Below are positions 58,001 to 64,000 of a stretch of DNA of 64,000 nucleotides, in pieces. Position 1 is the stretch's first letter, and each line of letters starts with the position of its first letter. This DNA is from Mytilus galloprovincialis (lineage: Eukaryota > Mollusca > Bivalvia > Mytilida > Mytilidae), in the NCBI RefSeq assembly GCF_965363235.1, contig NC_134849.1, forward strand, positions 65,243,122 through 65,307,121, read 5' to 3'. The notes below the pieces were generated by a model. That model did not search any database. It worked only from the letters and a program-made list of their open reading frames with translations, and was not told the DNA's origin. Both the position numbers and the translations under genes were made by a program.

Positions 58001-59159
58001 TTTCATCTTTCACCATCTAATTTGCAATGAAATATTGTTCAGCCGTTTAATAACAACGTAGTGAAAGTCTGGATCATGCCGCATCTAACCGTATACTTGG
58101 TTACGAATGAGAAAAAGGTTAAATGTATTTACGCAGCCTTTTTCGGGACGTCATGGCCGTTTTTAAAAAATGCCATTTTTTGAATCGAAAATCCGCTATT
58201 TTTTTTTCAAAAGAAAATAATAAACAGAAACGAAAAATATGGTTGTTAACATTTCATGTTCGGTGTCATTTGTTCTCTTTTGGAAAACTGTCTCATTGGG
58301 ATCACACTTTCTTTCGGTCATCCTTCTTTCTAATTTTTATTGACGGAAGATACTAATATGATACGCAAAACTGATACAAAAAAGACGGGAGATACCAAAG
58401 AATAATCAAAACTCACATGTCAAAACTCATAAGTCAAAGAGACATGATATACCATAGAAATAAATAATTAAGAAAAAGATTTGGTGTCTTTAAACTATGA
58501 TAACCCCATCACAATCGTTGTGTGTGTGTCCCAAGTCTGGAACCTGCACTTTGTGACAAATGTCGGACCTGCTGGATGAAAAATAAAGTCCTGAATGAAC
58601 CTGTGTACATATATAGTTAATTCAACATAGCTTATAAAACATTTGCATTTTCATTCAAGAAGAGTCAAAAGCAACTTAAATTGTGATAAAAATATTTAAT
58701 TTTAACGATAATCCAATTAAAAGATTAAAGTGAAATGTTTATTTAGATTATTGATCCAATTATCACTTAATATCAATACAAGGTGTAAATTACAACTGGC
58801 ACACGTTATGTAAATAAAAATTCCAATGGACGAACACACGGCTTTAAATTACATATTTGGTTCATGGGGTAGCAATACTATTATTTTTATTTTATAAATA
58901 AAACAGTTTAAGATATATAAATTAACGCAGTATAAGCAAGTTGAATTAGTTTGAATAATTTCACCGGGCAATCTTCTTTTTCTCTTTAGGTTTAGGATTC
59001 ATCATCAACAAGGTATTTTGTATTCAAATATGTTCCTGTATAAATATAAAGTCATTCTTTCTCTTCAATGGACACTTGTCTAAAATTAAAACAAATAGAA
59101 AAGACAATGCTGTGCGAGTTTAAATACATCTACCCCTATGATCCTGTTATTCATGTCTT
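55086..59159. other. AT-rich, no gene seen
   Basis: Very AT-rich (especially 55560-57200). A piece of family B (GAGATACCAAAG-AATCAAAACTC) lies at about 58383-58450. An open frame at 55902-56123 is Lys/Asn-rich with no family match. Confidence 0.5.
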
Positions 59160-59755
59160 TTATTTCCCCGACAAGGTCCGAATTTTGTAGCTCAACCATT
59201 ATATTTTCGATAAAATTCTTTATCATTTTAATGATAAATTATACCTTTCCTATAACAAAATTCATACTTCAAGGAGATTGATTGAAAACAGTTAAAGATT
59301 TTGAATAAATTTGACCACAGTCTTTTCAAGCAAATTTATGTTATTTAATTTTCCGTTCAGGTCCGAGTTTTCACACCCCAACGATATTTTTCATATCTTT
59401 TTTTTTTATTTTATCTTTATACTGAATTTTTAGTTTCACAAAATCTAAAGTTGAAAGATAACCATTCAATATTAAAAAAGTTATTGAAGTTAGAACTAGT
59501 CCGAACATAGATTTTCAGGTCCCTTCAGGTCTTTTAATTTCTCCCTTCAGGTCCAACTTTTGGCATCAAAATTTTGTTTTTAATTCAAAAAATTTAAATT
59601 TCAATGAAATGTGGATATTGACAACTAATAAAATTCCAACTTGACGAAATTCCATTCAATAATAAAAAAGTTATTGCAATTTGAATAATTTTAGTTGTAT
59701 ATTTTCAGGTCTTTTCAGGTCTTTTCAGGTCTTTTCAGGTCCACTTTCAGGTCTT
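59160..59755. repeat. tandem repeat, about 188-bp period, ending in a 10-bp microsatellite
   Basis: AGGTCCG/A followed by A-TTTTG or AGTTTTC occurs at 59174, 59359 and 59549 (spacings 185 and 190). At 59701-59755 the unit TTTTCAGGTC repeats four times and then degenerates. Confidence 0.75.
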
Positions 59756-61713
59756 TAGTGTAACCCAACTTTGTCGCATTTTCGACGCCATTATGAGAAT
59801 TGCTTCCCGGCTGTGAAGAATTCTTCTTTCTATTACTGTTTCAAGTGATCATGTCAAAGCAAATAGATACAGTTATATGGTAATACATGTTTTCATCAGT
59901 ACCTTAAACCTGTAACCTGCCCAATTATATCCTTAATTAGAATTTCTAAGTGAAAACAAAAAAGGGGGAGCACAGACCAAAATAAGAAATTTGTAATTTT
60001 TTATTTATGTTCAGTATCAGTTCCAGCAGTGGATAGCTTGATTTGCACTTTTAAAAAAATGAAGGGGTCCTTATGTTAGAAATATTTGTAGAAAGGGGAT
60101 GTAAACTAAATGATTATTTGGAAAAATATATTAGTACTTTGGAAAAAAATATGCCCAGGTTCTTGAAATTTTATCAATGGATGTGTCAAAAAAAATTGAA
60201 AAGATTTCAACAACTAATGATTTATGGTTTTAGAAAAATAATTAATAATTAATTAAATACATATTACAGATGGTGCAATAATAATCATTCATTTTGGTTA
60301 GGACAAATAAAAATATATGGGGTGAGTTTTCAGTTACCCTATACTTTTTAGTCTTAAAATTACTAATTGCCTACCCTACAGATTTTTCTGTCATTTTTCA
60401 TTAAGCACCGTTAAAGTAAGAATGTTGTTCTTATAGACCCAATGTAAAAAAGGCTTTAAAAATTCTCTTCATGTAACTTTCTTTTTTTAGATGTAACTGA
60501 ATGCACACATAAATTTTATTTTGCCTTATTTCATTAGTTCATGAAGTCTAATCAAATTTATATTTATGTCTGTTAAATCTTGAAATGATGGATCATTCCT
60601 GTTAGTGTATTCTTTAATTTTTTCACACATCAAACTTTATTTGTATAAAAACAATGGCTATTATGTAATAATTACTTGCTTACTGTTGTCTGGAAATTGC
60701 TTTCAGATATACTTTTGACTGTTCTGTAATATTTGCAGGTATTTTTTTTTATTCTAGCCCCCACTCCTTATTCTCCATTCTGTAAACCCCACCCACATCT
60801 GAGTGGATATGTACTTATGTACTTTCACCTTACCTACTTTTGCTTTTTTATTGACAAATAACCTTAGGTTATGAATTTGCAAGTTAGTCATTTCATCTTA
60901 TGGAAAAAAAACATACTTTGAATCAAATAAATTAAGGATACCTCTTGTTTGCATATAAACAGAATTTCATTTTTTTTATAAACTATTTCTATATATTAAT
61001 AATAAGGAAGCAATAGTAAAAATATTTGATCTTCTACCCACCTACCCTATTATTTGGTATGTAGCAGTAAACTCAATTTTTGGTCTAGATACTTGGCAGT
61101 TTTTAGCAGTTTCTTTTGACATACCACCACATGCATGAATGCTTGGTCATAACATAAACAGATATATTGTAGTGTGCTTGCTCGTCAACAATTTTAAATA
61201 TTGTAGGACGACTGTCTTCCATAATAATCTGTAATAGACTAGTGATAAGAAGATGGGCCTGTCCATGATCATTCAAAACTTTTTAACTAATCACCAGATT
61301 AGATTTTTATTGGGTATTCTGTTTACTAGTTTAAATTACCAGTTTATAAATATAATTAACAGCTGCAAGTATACAAGATATCTTTCGGGTAAACTCAACT
61401 CAAACCAATGTATTAGATTAAATAATCTGCCTTTTGACCACAATTGTAGCTTAGTTCTCGTATGAAGCATGCATGCAACAATTCTTGTGAACTATACAAA
61501 TAGTCAAAACATACAATATTTCTGCGACCGTGTTAGAAGACCAAACCTTTGAATTACTTACCAGATTATATTTATTCACCAAGATATAAAGCATAATATA
61601 AATAAAATGTTGACATATATGTCTATGACCATGTATGCAGAATGACTTTCATAAAGTATCACACCATTCATGTAACAATATATGGTGTACACTACAAATC
61701 AAGGGTTGACCTA
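59756..61713. other. AT-rich, no gene seen
   Basis: No exon, RNA or bounded repeat was supported. Confidence 0.5.
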
Positions 61714-61863
61714 TCAGTGGCAGATCTAGAACTTTTCATAAGGGGGGGGGGGGGGCGCTGACTGACCTAAGGGGGAGCCCGCTCCAGTCATGCTTCAGTG
61801 ATTCCCTATATAATCAACCAAATTTTTCCCACGAAAGGGGGGGGCCCCCTGGATCCGCCTATG
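61714..61863. mobile_element. family D MITE-like element, most complete copy
   Basis: TCAGTGGCAGATCTAGAACT at the left and CCCCCTGGATCCGCCTATG at the right are imperfect inverted ends with a GGCGGATC-type core. A G13 tract lies at about 61743. The body matches 43803-43925. Confidence 0.75.
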
Positions 61864-62499
61864 CCTATGACCTTGTATATAGACCAACTTTTTAATTATG
61901 AGGCTTTCTATACCAATATCAAAATAGAATAAGATTTGAAAGCCTATAAATATAAATAGCACCACTGGTATAAGAGTCAATGCAAATTATCTACATGTCT
62001 CTCATTAATAGCATACCACAAAAATAATCTTGAGAGTATAATCTGTAAGTTTTTTAAACCAAAACCAATATGAATCTCCTGCAACTCTGTTACAAGCAAG
62101 ATTTAGAAAAGGCCACTATTGAAAATGGACCAAATCTTAAATTCTGTAGTCTCAACACTGAAAATGGTCAACAGACAGACTGACCACTGCAATAACCAGA
62201 GAACCTGTTTCAATTCAAATAGAGGACACATTTAATTGAATTATTAATCTCTGTATGGAATAAGCTTATATGCAAAGGGTCTGTAAGCAGAAAAAAAATG
62301 AAATACATATCTATCCATGTTTATGTAAGTTTCCTTTCTACATTCAAGTTTGATTGTCCCTTTCAAGTCGGTTTTACCTTTCTTTTATCATTATAAAATT
62401 ATGTACTTAATATCAATTGAAAACTGCATGAAACTGAAAAAAATAACTCTATTTTCATCATGTTGGTTGATGGCGTCATGGGGTATAATTTTAACAGAA
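61864..62499. other. no gene seen
   Basis: AT-rich DNA between repeats; nothing recognised. Confidence 0.45.
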
Positions 62500-62612
62500 A
62501 CTTAACTCTGTGGTGAAGGCTGAAGGCTGTACTTTGACCTATAATTATCAACTTTTTATATATTGTGACTTTGATGGAGCGTTGTCTCATTGGCACTCAT
62601 ACCACATCTTCT
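62500..62612 (-). repeat. short family A relative, reversed
   Basis: TGTGGTGAAGGCTGAAGGCT, ACTTTGACCTATAATTATCA and CGTTGTCTCATTGGCACTCA match 47806-47955 in the same orientation and 42873-42985 reversed. Confidence 0.8.
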
Positions 62613-62817
62613 TATTTATACGATTAGATGTTCTAAATACGATTCTGATCAGTCTATATAGAAGGGAAGATTTTTAAAGCAACTTATGTGGATAGCAATA
62701 TGTCAGTCAAAATGGTTGTCTGTTTTCAATTACAAACTACACTACAATTACACTACAGTGGAAGGAAATTACAGTAGCAGTTAAATTAAGGGTTACCAGC
62801 AATCAAACAATAAGTAA

Positions 62818-63190
62818 TTGATGGATGGATGGATGGATGGTTGTTTAAAGTCCAGTGGCAAGTCAGATGCATATTCAGGATGAGAACATGATAATGATTA
62901 ATGAATATTAACCCTGCTTTGTACTCGACCGACACACTGACCTGGATTTTTAACATGCTAGCTCACAAGGTAACAGTTCGCAGGAATATATGTCACTTAC
63001 CCAGACACATTATTCTGACTGAACAGTCCGGGCCGAACAGTCTTTGCTCTAACTCCTTATTGCCGCGTGCTTGGCGAAGAAGCAGCAAATACCAATTTTC
63101 AAGTCTTTGGTTTGACCCCGCCGAGGGTGGAACCCACAACCTACCGCACTCGAGGCGACCACACTAACCATTACATCACCGAGGCGGTGT
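62818..63190 (-). mobile_element. tRNA-related SINE
   Basis: Read on the minus strand from 63190: CCTCGGTGATGTAATGGTTA, GTGTGGTCGCCTCGAGTGCG (A-box-like region), then TTGTGGGTTCCACCC (B-box-like), a body of about 280 bp ending CTTGCCACTGGACTTTAAAC, and a tail of CCAT repeats (62818-62840). This order (tRNA-like head, body, simple-repeat tail) is that of a SINE. The B box deviates from GGTTCGANNCC, so it is probably inactive. A fragment of the same 3' body is at 43698-43755. Confidence 0.8.
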
Positions 63191-63599
63191 AAAGAATTGA
63201 ATATAAATCTTCTCATTCTAAAGGTCAAATACAAAAGCTTGAAATGAAATTGGAAGCAATTTTTTTTTATTTAGAATATCAATAAACTGCATGTCCCACT
63301 TGTTTCTATAGATGTCCCAGTGTTCATGTGATGAAATATTGAAACGTCTCACTGAAATAATAAGAAAACTATATATTGTCAAATGAATAATTAGAAAAAA
63401 AATTGTAAAACTGTTTGCTTTTATCATTTAAAACTATAACAGCTACGTATGATGAATAATGCAGATCCGGAAATTTATAATTAATTTACTGTGTGGACAC
63501 AGACATGCATGGATAGTATCCAGCATTCAAGACCAATACTGGTCTGGACCTGCGTCACTGCATATATTTGCTCTACAGAAAATCTAAAACAATTCCTTC

Positions 63600-64000
63600 A
63601 ATAGAAACCAAAAAATTTTGTCTAAAAATTTTCCTTGTACAATAAGTGGCTAAATTTCAAACTTTCGGCAAACAGGAAGTGGCTGCACCACAGATCTTTA
63701 AATTTCTTACACCCTACAACTCAACATAGTCAAGCTCTGTTCCAAATATAAAATCATTCCCTTTCATAGAAGCCAAGAAAACTTTGACGAAAAATTTTCC
63801 TTGTACATTGAGTAGCTAAATTTCAAACTATCGGCAAACAGGAAGTGGCTGCACCGCAAATCTTAAAATTGCTTACACACTACAACTCAACATGATCAAG
63901 CTCTGGACCAAATATAAAATCATTCCCTTTCATAGAAGCCAAGAAAACTTTGACGAAAAATTTTCCTTGTACACTGAGTAGCTAAATTTCAAACTATCAG
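63600..64000. repeat. 166-bp satellite array, continues past the window end
   Basis: TTCCTTGTAC occurs at 63631, 63797 and 63963, exactly 166 bp apart. Units share GCTAAATTTCAAACTWTCGG, CAAACAGGAAGTGGCTGCAC and ACAACTCAACAT. The last two units are nearly identical, the first more diverged. Confidence 0.92.

Overview
This window looks like nuclear DNA of a bivalve mollusc, most likely a mussel (Mytilidae). It is AT-rich, its genes have introns with GT..AG borders, and it is dense in short interspersed and tandem repeats, several of which I recognise as typical of mussel genomic sequence. The species is an inference. Nothing looks bacterial or organellar.

Four protein-coding loci can be supported. 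(1) Plus strand, 11388-27364: a HECT-type E3 ubiquitin ligase gene. I rebuilt it as 13 exons whose junctions all stay in phase (2217 coding nt, 738 codons plus stop). It carries two Rad18/UBZ4-like C2HC fingers and a complete HECT domain with the catalytic Cys and the Phe four residues from the C-terminus. (2) Minus strand, 38924-33561: an intact four-exon, 475-residue protein with an rve/DDE integrase core, probably transposon-derived. (3) Plus strand, about 44931-46526: a protein with a FEN/PIN-like nuclease core and a C-terminal tesmin/TSO1-type CXC motif, interrupted by two frame changes and lacking a visible start. (4) Plus strand, 51420-52016: a 198-residue SGNH-hydrolase-like protein in one exon with a nearby poly(A) signal. 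The genes are independent eukaryotic loci; no operon logic applies.

Layout. 1-5.4 kb: no gene, degenerate tandem arrays, a 53-bp perfect duplication, and one arm of a 0.5-kb inverted repeat whose partner lies 37 kb away (41.8-42.3 kb). 5.5-9.8 kb: a 4285-bp foldback-like element with 16-bp minisatellite inverted ends and a 9-bp target duplication, filled with nested repeats. 11.4-27.4 kb: the HECT gene, its introns loaded with repeats. 27.4-28.3 kb: a TA-flanked element made of palindromic minisatellite, 34 bp past the HECT stop codon. 29-33 kb: tandem repeats, a MITE and a dead LINE reverse-transcriptase fragment. 33.5-39 kb: the integrase gene. 39-44.4 kb: several MITE/foldback elements. 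44.9-46.5 kb: the FEN/CXC locus. 47-50.8 kb: repeats and a very recent 1.34-kb tandem duplication. 51.4-52.1 kb: the SGNH gene. 52-64 kb: mostly unannotatable AT-rich DNA with dispersed repeats, a tRNA-related SINE and a 166-bp satellite running off the window end.

The most noteworthy items are the UBZ-UBZ-HECT architecture, the foldback element with intact target duplication, the intact intron-bearing integrase gene, and the FEN/PIN-CXC locus. Exon borders were placed by reading frame and splice consensus only; there is no transcript evidence.
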